NCBI GenBank assembly: GCA_021783435.1
Contig: JAJXUC010000164.1
Span: 1-8,260 of the forward strand
Direction: 5' to 3'
DNA: 8,260 nt
Source: Pseudomonadota bacterium
Lineage (GTDB): Bacteria > Pseudomonadota > Gammaproteobacteria > Burkholderiales > Burkholderiaceae
Each line of letters starts with the position of its first letter. Positions within the stretch are counted from its first letter, which is position 1. The notes beneath the pieces were generated by a model. The model was not told the origin of the DNA and did not search any database. It worked only from the letters and a program-made list of their open reading frames with translations. Both the position numbers and the translations under genes were made by a program. Of the stretch, positions 1-6,776 are shown piece after piece.

Positions 1-120
1 CCCGCCCAGCTCGCGCGCAGCATGCTCGGCCTCCTCCACCGTGTACGCCGCCACCCCCCGCGGAACCGCCACCCCCTGCTCGCGCAACAGCGCCTTGCCT
101 TGGTATTCGTGAATCTTCAT
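1..120 (-). CDS. sucC: Succinyl-CoA ligase (ADP-forming) beta subunit, N-terminal 40 residues
   Basis: The reverse strand from base 120 reads ATG and stays open to the left edge, giving 40 codons that begin [20 protein letters not shown]. The opening IHEYQGK followed by a Val-Pro-Arg-Gly turn is the standard start of SucC, the ATP-grasp beta subunit of succinyl-CoA synthetase, a cytosolic TCA-cycle enzyme that interconverts succinyl-CoA and succinate with formation of a nucleoside triphosphate. The family is about 390 residues, so roughly nine tenths of the gene, and normally sucD after it, lie outside the window. There is no clear Shine-Dalgarno sequence before this ATG, but the protein match fixes the start. 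The related malate-CoA ligase beta subunit (MtkA) shares this N-terminus type and cannot be excluded from 40 residues; SucC is the more likely reading. Confidence 0.87.
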   Translation of the reverse strand, partial: MKIHEYQGKALLREQGVAVPRGVAAYTVEEAEHAARELGG

Positions 121-338
121 GGTGTCGATGTCGTTGGATTGAATTTTTTCGCGCGGGCCACCCTGCCCGGCAGGGGCGCAACCTTGGGCATGCGCGGCAC
201 GGCTTCGTCTTGGCTGCCGGGGGGAGCCAGTCAAGCAGTGGGAGGACGCGACAAGCTGCGCCTGGGACCGCGCCCCCCGCGAGAGTGGGCGCGGCCGCAG
301 TTGCTTGACCGCGCAGGCCCGGGCTTGCCGTCGCGTTT
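121..338. other. Gap between oxlT stop and sucC start (218 bases), with two GC-rich dyads
   Basis: No gene is supported here. Two perfect inverted repeats are visible: 161-167 with 169-175 (CCCTGCC / GGCAGGG, centred on one base, so any hairpin must open part of the stem as loop), and 268-275 with 287-294 (CCGCGCCC / GGGCGCGG, 11-base loop). Neither is followed by a T-tract on the minus strand, so they are not classical intrinsic terminators. The gap should contain the sucC promoter and the end of the oxlT transcript, but I cannot point to convincing -35/-10 boxes. Confidence 0.5.
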
Positions 339-1676
339 TTACTCGCCGGCTTGCAAGGGGAGGTCGCGGAAGTTCAGGGCGTCGCCTTCGGGCGCTGCGT
401 TCTCGCGGGCGTCAATCCAGCGGCGGCGCATGGGGGCCAGCACCATTTTGGCCGCCAGAGCGGCGATGATCGATGCCAGGCCGGCGACGACGAACACTGC
501 GTTCCACCCGGCAGAGGCCGCCAGCACGCTGGCCAGTGGAACCAGCAGCGAAGCTGTTCCCTTCGCCGTGTAGAGCACGCCCGAGTTGGTCGTTGCGTAC
601 TTTGCGCCGAAGGTGTCGGCGTTGAGCGCGGGAAAGATCGAAAAGATCTCGCCCCAGCAGAGAAAGACCAGGGGCGCCAAAATCATGAAGGCGTAGGGAT
701 TGTGGCCGAACTCCCGCAGGCCGAGCAGCGCCAGCCCTTCGCCCATGAAGATGATGAGCATGGTATTTTCACGCCCGATTTTGTCGGAGATAAACCCGCT
801 CAGCGGCCGCGTAAACCCATTGCACAGATTATCGATGGATAGTGTCATCGTGAGCAGAGGCAATGTGGCGCCAAAGAGGGTGATCGGCATTTTGGCAAAA
901 CCATAATCCTTGGCGATCGGGCCGATCTGCGCCGTGGCAATCAAGCCGCCTGCCGCGACCGCCACGAAGCATGCGTACATCACCCAGAAGACGGGCGTTC
1001 TCACCATCTGCGCCGGGGTGTAATGCCGGCGGCTCGCCATCACCGCTTTCGGAGCGACGAGCCCCTTGCGCGGCTGTGGCCTCACCATCAGCATGGCGAG
1101 GATGAAAATCACGATGCCCTGCAGGGTGCCGAAAAAGAAAAAAGCATGCTCATAGCCTGCAGTATGGATCATGTTGGCAATCGGAATGACCGTGACCGCC
1201 GCGCCAGCGCCAAAGCCCGCGGCCGCAAGGCCTGCAGCCAGTCCACGGCGGTCTGGAAACCATTTGAGCGCAATGCCGACGCTGGTCCCATAAACGCATC
1301 CGACACCGATGCCAGCGATCACGGCGGCAAAATACAGGGCATGCAGCGATGCGGCATAGGAGTTCAAGACCCATGCCAGGCCAACACAAATCGCGCCCAC
1401 CGCGACAACAGGGCGTGGGCCGAATTGATCGACGATCCAACCCTCTAGCGGAACCAGCCAGGTTTCAGTGAGCACGAAAATCGAAAATGCAATCTGAATA
1501 TCTGCGACGCTCCAATTGTGCGCGGTATGCATGGGGGATACGAAGAGGGTCCATGCATACTGCAGATTGGCCACCAGCCCCATGCACAAAATCGCCAGTA
1601 TCAATTGAAACCATCGATTATGTTCGCGCTCGGCAACGTTTGATTGGCCACCGTCATCATGATGATCTAGCTTCAT
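339..1676 (-). CDS. oxlT: Oxalate:formate antiporter, MFS transporter (OxlT type)
   Basis: This 445-residue inner-membrane protein should exchange external oxalate for internal formate, as OxlT of Oxalobacter formigenes does. The sequence shows about twelve hydrophobic segments (roughly 22-44, 60-82, 88-107, 112-134, 145-168, 177-197, 228-250, 265-292, 303-322, 328-350, 363-388, 391-414) and MFS loop motifs at 82-88 (VDQFGPR) and 298-303 (DKIGRE). Two membrane basic residues match the known substrate-binding pair: Arg290 in NGFTRPLSG (OxlT Arg272) and Lys372 in LYTAKGTAS (OxlT Lys355). Gln39-Tyr40 and Trp341 also align with OxlT binding-site residues. The C-terminal tail after 414 is a hydrophilic extension. 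The start is supported by AGGAGA at 1683-1688, six bases upstream. It diverges from the LysR gene, which probably controls it. Exact substrate is inferred from family and context. Confidence 0.88.
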   Translation of the reverse strand: MKLDHHDDGGQSNVAEREHNRWFQLILAILCMGLVANLQYAWTLFVSPMHTAHNWSVADIQIAFSIFVLTETWLVPLEGWIVDQFGPRPVVAVGAICVGLAWVLNSYAASLHALYFAAVIAGIGVGCVYGTSVGIALKWFPDRRGLAAGLAAAGFGAGAAVTVIPIANMIHTAGYEHAFFFFGTLQGIVIFILAMLMVRPQPRKGLVAPKAVMASRRHYTPAQMVRTPVFWVMYACFVAVAAGGLIATAQIGPIAKDYGFAKMPITLFGATLPLLTMTLSIDNLCNGFTRPLSGFISDKIGRENTMLIIFMGEGLALLGLREFGHNPYAFMILAPLVFLCWGEIFSIFPALNADTFGAKYATTNSGVLYTAKGTASLLVPLASVLAASAGWNAVFVVAGLASIIAALAAKMVLAPMRRRWIDARENAAPEGDALNFRDLPLQAGE

Positions 1677-1752
1677 CGCTTGTCTCCTGTGTGTTTTGAT
1701 ACATCGATCTTCGTGACGTGCGAGAGATTTTCCTTTCGCGTCGGTTTCCCAC

Positions 1753-1788
1753 GCATCATCGCAAAGATATTCACATCGCGATGGATGC
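1753..1788. promoter_or_regulatory. Bulged inverted repeat in oxlT upstream region, possible operator
   Basis: Left arm GCATCATCGC (1753-1762) pairs with right arm GCGATGGATGC (1778-1788): ten base pairs with one extra base in the right arm and a 15-base spacer. The right half also contains the perfect 10-base palindrome CATCGCGATG (1774-1783). It lies about 77-112 bases upstream of the oxlT start, where a LysR-type activator often binds. Operator function is inference. Confidence 0.35.
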
Positions 1789-1971
1789 GAATTTTTGGAT
1801 TCGATCAGAGCCGCAAAGGATGCGGGGCTTCTCGTGAGGCGTCTGAAAAAGGTGTTGCATCGCTGTCGGATGATGTATCGGATCGGTCGCCGTCACCGCA
1901 TGGCCAGGGTTTACCCGGATTTATGGAAGCCCCCATGGGATGTCGACCTGCGATTGATGCTAGGTCTAAAG

Positions 1972-2001
1972 TTGAATTAGCAATAGTGAAAGTTTTTTAT
2001 T
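1972..2001 (+). promoter_or_regulatory. Candidate lysR promoter
   Basis: TTGAAT at 1972-1977 (4 of 6 matches to the sigma-70 -35 box) is followed after 18 bases by TTTATT at 1996-2001 (4 of 6 matches to the -10 box), in the most AT-rich part of the gap. It would start transcription near 2008, about 37 bases before the lysR ATG. TATTAT at 1998-2003 is a better -10 match but its spacing to TTGAAT is poor. A weak, sequence-only call. Confidence 0.3.
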
Positions 2002-2044
2002 ATGATCATTACGGGTCGTCTATGGATTGCAGACCATGTAAGCC

Positions 2045-2971
2045 ATGAAAAATGCCACGCTGCGTCAGCTTAAGGTTTTCGAGGTTGTTGCGCGTCAGTT
2101 GAGTTTTTCGCGTGCGGCCGAGGAGCTTCATCTCACACAACCTGCGGTTTCGACGCAGGTCCGCCAATTGGAGGGGCATGTCGGCCTTCCGTTGTTCGAG
2201 CAGTTGGGCAAGAAAATCTATTTAACTCCAGCCGGCGTTGAAATGCTGCACTACAGCCGCGCCATCATTCAGCAGTTTCACGAGGCTGATGAGGCGATGT
2301 CAAGACTCAAGGGAGTATCGGGAGGGGTGTTGAATATCGCCGTGATCAGCGCTGGGGATTATTTTTTCCCCCGTTTGCTGGCCGAATTTTTGCGTCGCAA
2401 TCAGGGTGTGAGTCTGCATCTGGCGGTATACAACCGCGAAGAATTGCTGCATCAGTTGTCGGCCAATCTGACCGATCTGGCCGTGATGGTTCGTCCGCCG
2501 CAGGGGGCAGACACGGTCAGCCTGCCGTTCGCGCCGCATCCGTATATCGTCGTCGCGGCTCCCAGTCATCCTCTCGTGGGGCGCCGCGGGCTGGCGCTCG
2601 AGGATCTCAGCGACGAGTCCTTCATCGTGCGGGAAAAAGGTTCGGACACCTGGAACTCGATGGAGGAGGGTCTGGCGGGGCGCATTCGCAATCTGAAGAT
2701 CGCGATGGAGATCAAAAGCACGGAAACGATCAAGCAGGCCGTCATTGCCGGCATGGGCATCGCCTATTTGTCGGCGCATACCGTCAGCCTCGAACTTGAA
2801 GTGGGCAGGCTCGCAGTGCTTGATATCGTGGGATTTCCGGTGATGCTCAACTGGTATCTGGTGCATCGGAAGAACAAGCGCCTACCTCCCGTGGCCGAGG
2901 CGTTCAAGGGGTTCTTGATGCAGGATGGCGCCGAACTCATCCAGACGCTGACGGGCATCCGGGTGGCATGA
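2045..2971 (+). CDS. LysR-family transcriptional regulator (CbbR-like)
   Basis: A 308-residue LysR-type regulator of normal family length. The N-terminal winged helix-turn-helix covers about residues 4-63, with the classic recognition region SFSRAAEELHLTQPAVSTQV at 20-39 followed by QLEGHVGLPLFEQ. A linker helix (about 65-90) leads to a periplasmic-binding-protein-like effector domain (about 93-300), starting GGVLNIAVISAGDYFFPRLL, which would bind a small metabolite. The wording of the DNA-binding half resembles CbbR, the Calvin-cycle regulator, but no cbb genes are here; it sits divergent from oxlT, so control of oxlT and perhaps of the frc operon is the better inference. The start has only a poor ribosome site. 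An ATG directly followed by an in-frame TAA lies at 2036-2041, so the frame cannot begin earlier there. Codon use is less GC-rich than in the operon to the right. Confidence 0.9.
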   Translation: MKNATLRQLKVFEVVARQLSFSRAAEELHLTQPAVSTQVRQLEGHVGLPLFEQLGKKIYLTPAGVEMLHYSRAIIQQFHEADEAMSRLKGVSGGVLNIAVISAGDYFFPRLLAEFLRRNQGVSLHLAVYNREELLHQLSANLTDLAVMVRPPQGADTVSLPFAPHPYIVVAAPSHPLVGRRGLALEDLSDESFIVREKGSDTWNSMEEGLAGRIRNLKIAMEIKSTETIKQAVIAGMGIAYLSAHTVSLELEVGRLAVLDIVGFPVMLNWYLVHRKNKRLPPVAEAFKGFLMQDGAELIQTLTGIRVA

Positions 2972-2980
2972 GTCGCGCAA

Positions 2981-3006
2981 AATTCATAATGTATTGATTA
3001 TGATTT
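2981..3006. promoter_or_regulatory. AT-rich dyad between lysR and the small gene
   Basis: CATAAT (2985-2990) and ATTATG (2997-3002) form a perfect inverted repeat around a 6-base centre; allowing one mismatch the arms extend to 10 bases (2981-2990 and 2997-3006). No T-tract follows, so it is more like a protein-binding site than a terminator. It overlaps the candidate -35 box of the next gene, so a protein bound here could affect that gene. The right arm shares ATTATGAT with 1999-2006 in the lysR promoter region. Confidence 0.35.
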
Positions 3007-3023
3007 ACTAAAAAATCTTTAAC
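2994..3023 (+). promoter_or_regulatory. Candidate promoter of the small gene
   Basis: TTGATT (2994-2999) and TTTAAC (3018-3023), 18 bases apart, each match 4 of 6 positions of the sigma-70 boxes. They lie in the most AT-rich stretch of the window (2971-3030 has 15 G+C in 60 bases), about 67 bases before the ATG at 3090. The boxes themselves are weak; the call rests mainly on AT-richness and position. Confidence 0.25.
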
Positions 3024-3089
3024 TATCATCAATCGATCCGAGCCACTAAGCTCCATGGCAAGTTACAGCATTTTCCGATGGAGTTCGCC

Positions 3090-3422
3090 ATGCAAACGAT
3101 CGAAGCAACATTCAATCATGCAGTATCCAGCTTGACGGACGCGCCGACGGAAGTCTTGATCTCCGCCTACAACGCGGCCTTCAGCGAACTAGGGTTGCGT
3201 TTTCGCTGGGATACGGGGGCGCTGGGCAGTATGGGCGACACCCGATGCGAGCAAGCGTGCATGGCCGAATTCATTCGGCGGCATCACCCGCACCTGCTCA
3301 AGGCCTACGACGCCGAATTCCTGAGCGGACTGATCTGCGAGCGCAAGAACGCGTACCTTCGCCAGCGTGGCTTGCACGGCGGCGTAGCCGGCCAGGACCT
3401 TGATGGTCAGCAGAGCCACTAG
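3090..3422 (+). CDS. Small conserved-looking protein of unknown function (110 residues)
   Basis: I do not recognise a named family. The start at 3090 (MQTIEATFNHAVSS) is chosen because GGAG at 3080-3083 stands six bases before it; an in-frame ATG at 3078 would add MEFA but has no ribosome site. The protein is soluble, with no signal peptide or membrane segment. It looks mostly helical: residues about 1-35 form one helical part, then LGLRFRWDTGALGSMGD, then a charged stretch with FIRRHHPHLLKAYDAEFLSGLICERKNAYLRQR at about 61-93, and a Gly-rich tail. One Cys in CEQACM and one in LICERK could bind metal together with the His pair, but there is no clear motif. It follows lysR on the same strand after a 118-base AT-rich gap with its own candidate promoter, and converges on the oxidoreductase gene. 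It may be an accessory gene of the oxalate locus; function unknown. Confidence 0.65.
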   Translation: MQTIEATFNHAVSSLTDAPTEVLISAYNAAFSELGLRFRWDTGALGSMGDTRCEQACMAEFIRRHHPHLLKAYDAEFLSGLICERKNAYLRQRGLHGGVAGQDLDGQQSH

Positions 3423-3431
3423 GGCAGGGTA

Positions 3432-3472
3432 GGCGCAAGCGCCGGCAGCTTCAAGCCGTCGCCGCTTGCGCC
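3432..3472. terminator. Hairpin at convergent gene ends, possible bidirectional terminator
   Basis: GGCGCAAGCG (3432-3441) pairs perfectly with CGCTTGCGCC (3463-3472), and inside the 21-base loop CGGC (3443-3446) pairs with GCCG (3455-3458), giving a nested hairpin. It lies between the stop of the small gene and the end of the oxidoreductase gene, and its right arm is within the last codons of the latter. There is no T-tract on either side, so termination would have to be factor-assisted or depend on stem strength. Position favours a transcript-end structure; function is inference. Confidence 0.45.
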
Positions 3473-4470
3473 GTGATCAGGACAATTTTGCCGAGATGGG
3501 CGCTGCTCTCCATCAGCGCATGGGCGCGGTGTGCCTCCGACAAGGCAAAGGTGCGGTAGACGACGGGCTTGACGCGGCCGGATTCCAACAACGGCCAGAT
3601 CGTTTCGCGTAGCGCATGTGCCATCGCCGCCTTGACTGCCAGGGGGCGGGCGCGGAGGGTCGACCCCGTGAGCGTCAGCCGTTTGACCATGACGTCGCGC
3701 AGATTGATTTGCGCCTGCGCGCCCCGCATGGTGTTGATGTAGACGAGGCGGCCGTCCTCGGCCAGGGCGGTCAGGTTGCGCTGCACGTAATCGCCGCCCA
3801 CCATGTCGAGAATCACGTCCACGCCTTTTCCGCCCGTGAGATCCCCTAGGACGGCGACAAAATCCTCCTCGGCATAGTGGATGGCGCGCCGTGCGCCAAG
3901 CTGCTCGCAGAATGCGCATTTCTCCGCGCTGCCCGCGGTGACGTAGACGGGGCTGCCGAGCGCCGAGGCCATTTGGATCGCGGCCACCCCGATGCCGCTC
4001 GAGCCGCCATGGACCAGGAGCGATTCCCCCGTCTGCAGCCTCGCCCGCTCGAACACATTGCTCCACACGGTGAACAAGGTCTCCGGCAGCGATGCGGCCT
4101 GGACTGCATCCAAACCCTGGGGAATGGGCAGGCAAAGCGCGGCGGGGGCTACGCAATATTCCGCATAGCCCCCGCCCGTCACCAGGGCGCAGACCTGCGC
4201 GCCGAGGGCGGGCTCGCGCACGCCCTCGCCCTGCGCGACGACATGTCCCGCCACCTCCAGGCCGGGGATGTCGGACGCGCCGCGCGGGGGCGGATAGATG
4301 CCTTTGCGCTGCATGACGTCGGGCCGGTTGATGCCGGCGGCGGCGACGGCGATCAGGACCTCGCCCGGGCCCGCAGTGGGCAGGGGGCGTTCGGCGATGC
4401 GCAGCACATCCGGCCCGCCGGGATGGCTGATCTCGACGGCCCGCATGGTGGGCCGGCTGGTTACGTGCAT
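3451..4470 (-). CDS. NAD(P)H-quinone oxidoreductase, zinc-free MDR family, PIG3 type
   Basis: A 339-residue member of the quinone oxidoreductase branch of the medium-chain dehydrogenase/reductase superfamily. The N-terminal GroES-like part includes GINRPDVMQRKGIYPPP (about 46-62) and IPGLEVAGHV (68-77), hallmarks of the PIG3 subgroup. The Rossmann fold carries the NADPH-binding loop VHGGSSGIGVAAIQ (153-166). The catalytic zinc ligands of true alcohol dehydrogenases are not evident. The family reduces quinones or alpha,beta-unsaturated carbonyls with NAD(P)H in the cytosol. The start at 4470 is set by AAGGAGA at 4476-4482; a longer frame from 4527 would overlap the upstream gene, and the internal ATG at 4446 has no ribosome site. 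It is last in the operon, 29 bases after the acyl-CoA synthetase. A direct part in oxalate breakdown is not known; it may deal with reactive carbonyls or redox balance. Confidence 0.88.
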   Translation of the reverse strand: MHVTSRPTMRAVEISHPGGPDVLRIAERPLPTAGPGEVLIAVAAAGINRPDVMQRKGIYPPPRGASDIPGLEVAGHVVAQGEGVREPALGAQVCALVTGGGYAEYCVAPAALCLPIPQGLDAVQAASLPETLFTVWSNVFERARLQTGESLLVHGGSSGIGVAAIQMASALGSPVYVTAGSAEKCAFCEQLGARRAIHYAEEDFVAVLGDLTGGKGVDVILDMVGGDYVQRNLTALAEDGRLVYINTMRGAQAQINLRDVMVKRLTLTGSTLRARPLAVKAAMAHALRETIWPLLESGRVKPVVYRTFALSEAHRAHALMESSAHLGKIVLITAQAATA

Positions 4471-4499
4471 GCTCTTCTCCTTGGAGAATCCGGCTCGGT

Positions 4500-6716
4500 T
4501 CAGATCAGGCCGGCGCCGCGTGCCCACTTGTATTTCGCGCCCAGAACCGCAACGGGGATCTCGGTCGAATAGGCATACGACGGAACGCCGTGCCGGTACA
4601 GGTATTCGGCAGCTTCCTCCACCTCGACGTCCCCGGCGAGCGAGGCGACGATGGGCTTCTCGATGCCTCTGGCCTTCATCTCTTCCTTGACCTCGATGAC
4701 CAGCTTGGCGAACACCATGGGCGGGGTGATGATGGTGTGCCAGTAGCCGAGGATGATGGCGTGGATGCGCGGATCCTCCAGTCCGAGCCGTAAGGTGTTG
4801 GCGTAGGTCGCGGGTGGCTCGCCCCCGGTGATGTCCACCGGGTTGCCGGCGGCGCCGAATGGCGGGATGAACTTGCGGAAGGCGGCGTCGAGATCGGCCG
4901 GCATGGTCATCAGCGACAGGCCGTTGTCGACACAGGCGTCCGACAGCAGCACGCCGGAGCCGCCCGCGCCGGTGATGATGACCACGTTCTCACCCTGCGG
5001 CGTGGGCAGCTTGGGAATGCCGCGCGCGAATTCCAGCAGGTCGCGCAGCGAGCGCGCGCGGATCACGCCGGCCTGTTTGAACACGTCGTCGTAGATCTTG
5101 TCGTTGCCGGCCAGGGCTCCGGTGTGGGAGCTCGCCGCGCGTGCGCCCAGGCTGGTGCGGCCCGCCTTGAGCACCACCACGGGTTTTTTCTTCGACACCC
5201 GCCGCGCCACTTCGGCGAAGGAGCGGCCGTCCTTCAGGTCCTCGAAATGCTGGGCGATGATCTCGGTGTTCTCGTCCTGCTCGAAGAAGGTCAGCAGGTC
5301 GTCCTCGTCGATGTCCGACTTGTTGCCCAGCCCGACGATGGCCGAGACGCCCATGCCGGCCGAGCGCGAGAAGCCGATGATGGCCATGCCGATGCCGCCG
5401 GACTGCGACGACAGCGCCGCCTTGCCCTTGACGTCGTAGGCCGTGCAGAACGTCGCGCACAGGTTCTTCGGCGTGTAGTAGAAGCCGTAGATGTTGGGCC
5501 CCATGAGTCGGATGTTGTACTGGCGCGCGATGCGCACGAGTTCGGTCTGTCCCTCGACATTGCCGGTCTCGGCGAATCCCGAGGGGATCAGCACGGCGCC
5601 GGGAATGCCTTTTTTCCCGACTTCGACCAAAGCCTGGGCGACGAGTTTGGCCGGAATCGCGAACACCGCGACGTCGATGTCGCCGGGCACGTCGAGCACA
5701 CTCTTGTAGGCCTTGCATCCCATGATGGCGTCGGCCTTGGGATGGATCGGATAGATCTTGCCCTGGTAGCCGCCGTTGATCAGGTTCTTCATGACCGAGT
5801 TGCCGATCTTGCGGTCCTCCGACGAGGCGCCGATGACCGCCACCGTGGCGGGGCGCATGATGCGGTTCATCTGGCGCACGATTTCGTCCTGGCCCGGGCG
5901 GAAGCGCTCGGGCTGCGGCGCGAAGTCGACCACGATGCGCACGTCGGCCGCCACCGCCCCCTTCGCGCTGGCGAACACGGGGTTGAGGTCCATCTCGGCA
6001 ATTTCCGGGAAGTCGGCAACCAGCTGCGACACCCGCTGGATCATCGTCGACAGCGCCGCGCGATCGGCCGGTTCGGCGCCGCGCACGCCCTTGAGGACTT
6101 CGGCGGCCTGGATGCTGTCGAGCATGGACAAGGCTTCGCCTTGCGCCAGCGGCGCCAGGCGGAATGTGATGTCCTTGAGCACCTCGACCAGGATTCCGCC
6201 CAGGCCGAAGGCCACCAGCTTGCCGAAGGAGGGGTCGGTCACCGCGCCGATGATCACCTCCTGTCCGCCGCCGATCATCTGCTGCACCTGCACGCCGAGC
6301 AAGCGGGCCTGCGGGTTGTGCTTCGCCGCGTTGGCCATGATGGTGGCGAAGCCGCGCTCGACCTCGGCCGCCGACTTGAGCCCCACCAGCACACCGCCGG
6401 CCTCGGTCTTGTGCAGGATTTCGGGGGACACGATTTTGAGCACCACCGGGAAACCCATGTCCTGCGCGAGCCGGGCGGCGTCCGCGGCCGTCGTCGCCAC
6501 GCCTTCCCTGGGCACCGTGATGCCGTAGGCGTCGCACACCAGCTTGCCCTCGGGCGCGGTCAGCGCGTCGCGCCCCTCGGCCTTGACCTGATCGAGAATG
6601 CGCCGGACCGCGGTCTTGTCGCCGAGCGAGCTGGCCGACGCCGAAGCCGCGTAGCCGGCGCCGCCGGACTTCGCCTCGCGCCGAATCTGTCCTTCTACCG
6701 TTTTCCCGTATGCCAT
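4500..6716 (-). CDS. Fused NDP-forming acyl-CoA synthetase (acetate-CoA ligase family), beta-alpha order
   Basis: A 738-residue enzyme of the ADP-forming acyl-CoA synthetase superfamily, which interconverts acyl-CoA + NDP + phosphate and acid + CoA + NTP. After an Ala/Ser-rich leader (about 18-32) comes the ATP-grasp beta part (about 35-265), with VVLKIVSPEILHKTEAGG (91-108); His102 there matches the transient phospho-histidine of archaeal ACD beta subunits. Next are a metal-site-like EMDLNPV (241-247), a CoA-binding Rossmann domain from about 287 (PATVAVIGAS, 289-298), and the ligase domain with SHTGALAG (530-537), whose His531 is the expected main phospho-histidine. Both catalytic histidines are therefore present. 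No acetyltransferase domain follows. The start has GGAG seven bases upstream. It is co-operonic with frc, 60 bases downstream. Candidate acids are oxalate, formate or acetate; the sequence does not decide. Many fused relatives run alpha-beta. Confidence 0.88.
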   Translation of the reverse strand: MAYGKTVEGQIRREAKSGGAGYAASASASSLGDKTAVRRILDQVKAEGRDALTAPEGKLVCDAYGITVPREGVATTAADAARLAQDMGFPVVLKIVSPEILHKTEAGGVLVGLKSAAEVERGFATIMANAAKHNPQARLLGVQVQQMIGGGQEVIIGAVTDPSFGKLVAFGLGGILVEVLKDITFRLAPLAQGEALSMLDSIQAAEVLKGVRGAEPADRAALSTMIQRVSQLVADFPEIAEMDLNPVFASAKGAVAADVRIVVDFAPQPERFRPGQDEIVRQMNRIMRPATVAVIGASSEDRKIGNSVMKNLINGGYQGKIYPIHPKADAIMGCKAYKSVLDVPGDIDVAVFAIPAKLVAQALVEVGKKGIPGAVLIPSGFAETGNVEGQTELVRIARQYNIRLMGPNIYGFYYTPKNLCATFCTAYDVKGKAALSSQSGGIGMAIIGFSRSAGMGVSAIVGLGNKSDIDEDDLLTFFEQDENTEIIAQHFEDLKDGRSFAEVARRVSKKKPVVVLKAGRTSLGARAASSHTGALAGNDKIYDDVFKQAGVIRARSLRDLLEFARGIPKLPTPQGENVVIITGAGGSGVLLSDACVDNGLSLMTMPADLDAAFRKFIPPFGAAGNPVDITGGEPPATYANTLRLGLEDPRIHAIILGYWHTIITPPMVFAKLVIEVKEEMKARGIEKPIVASLAGDVEVEEAAEYLYRHGVPSYAYSTEIPVAVLGAKYKWARGAGLI

Positions 6717-6743
6717 GGTTGTCTCCAGTATGGTTGGGGCGGA

Positions 6744-6760
6744 GCCCGCGCGCGGCGGGC
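6744..6760 (-). other. Small GC hairpin in the frc to synthetase gap
   Basis: GCCCGC (6744-6749) and GCGGGC (6755-6760) form a 6-base-pair stem with a 5-base loop in the 60-base gap after the frc stop. No T-tract follows. It could protect the upstream message end or trim expression of the downstream gene, but such repeats are common by chance in GC-rich DNA. Confidence 0.25.
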
Positions 6761-6776
6761 GCTGCCCGTCGCGCCG

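Larger units (their letters stand above)
1677..2044. promoter_or_regulatory. Divergent oxlT / lysR control region (368 bases)
   Basis: This gap separates oxlT (leftward) from lysR (rightward) and must hold both promoters; divergent arrangement with the target gene is typical of LysR-type regulators. The right end is strongly AT-rich: 1981-2040 has 21 G+C in 60 bases. Visible elements are the oxlT Shine-Dalgarno at 1683-1688, a bulged inverted repeat at 1753-1788, a near-palindrome around ATGATCAT at 2003-2010, and ATGG/CCAT half-sites at 2022-2037 just before the lysR start. Open frames crossing the gap have no ribosome site and no recognisable protein, so I treat it as non-coding. Confidence 0.6.

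Noticed and set aside
268..294. Hairpin after oxlT as an intrinsic terminator
   Set aside because: The 8-base-pair stem is perfect but no T-tract follows on the transcribed strand, so I list it only as a dyad in the gap.
22..573. A 183-codon plus-strand frame over sucC and the end of oxlT
   Set aside because: Low-complexity Arg/Pro/Ala-rich protein opposite two genes with strong family matches.
1680..2048. A 122-codon open frame (TTG start) across the oxlT-lysR gap, and a shorter ATG frame at 1795-1980
   Set aside because: No Shine-Dalgarno sequence, no recognisable protein, and the region must hold two divergent promoters. A four-base overlap with the lysR start is suggestive of coupling but not enough.
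2045..2971. Naming the LysR gene cbbR
   Set aside because: The DNA-binding half is CbbR-like, but no Calvin-cycle gene is in the window and LysR names cannot be assigned from sequence style alone.
3451..4527. The longer 358-residue form of the quinone oxidoreductase starting at 4527
   Set aside because: It would overlap the upstream stop region and adds 19 residues atypical of the family; a strong AAGGAGA stands just before the ATG at 4470.
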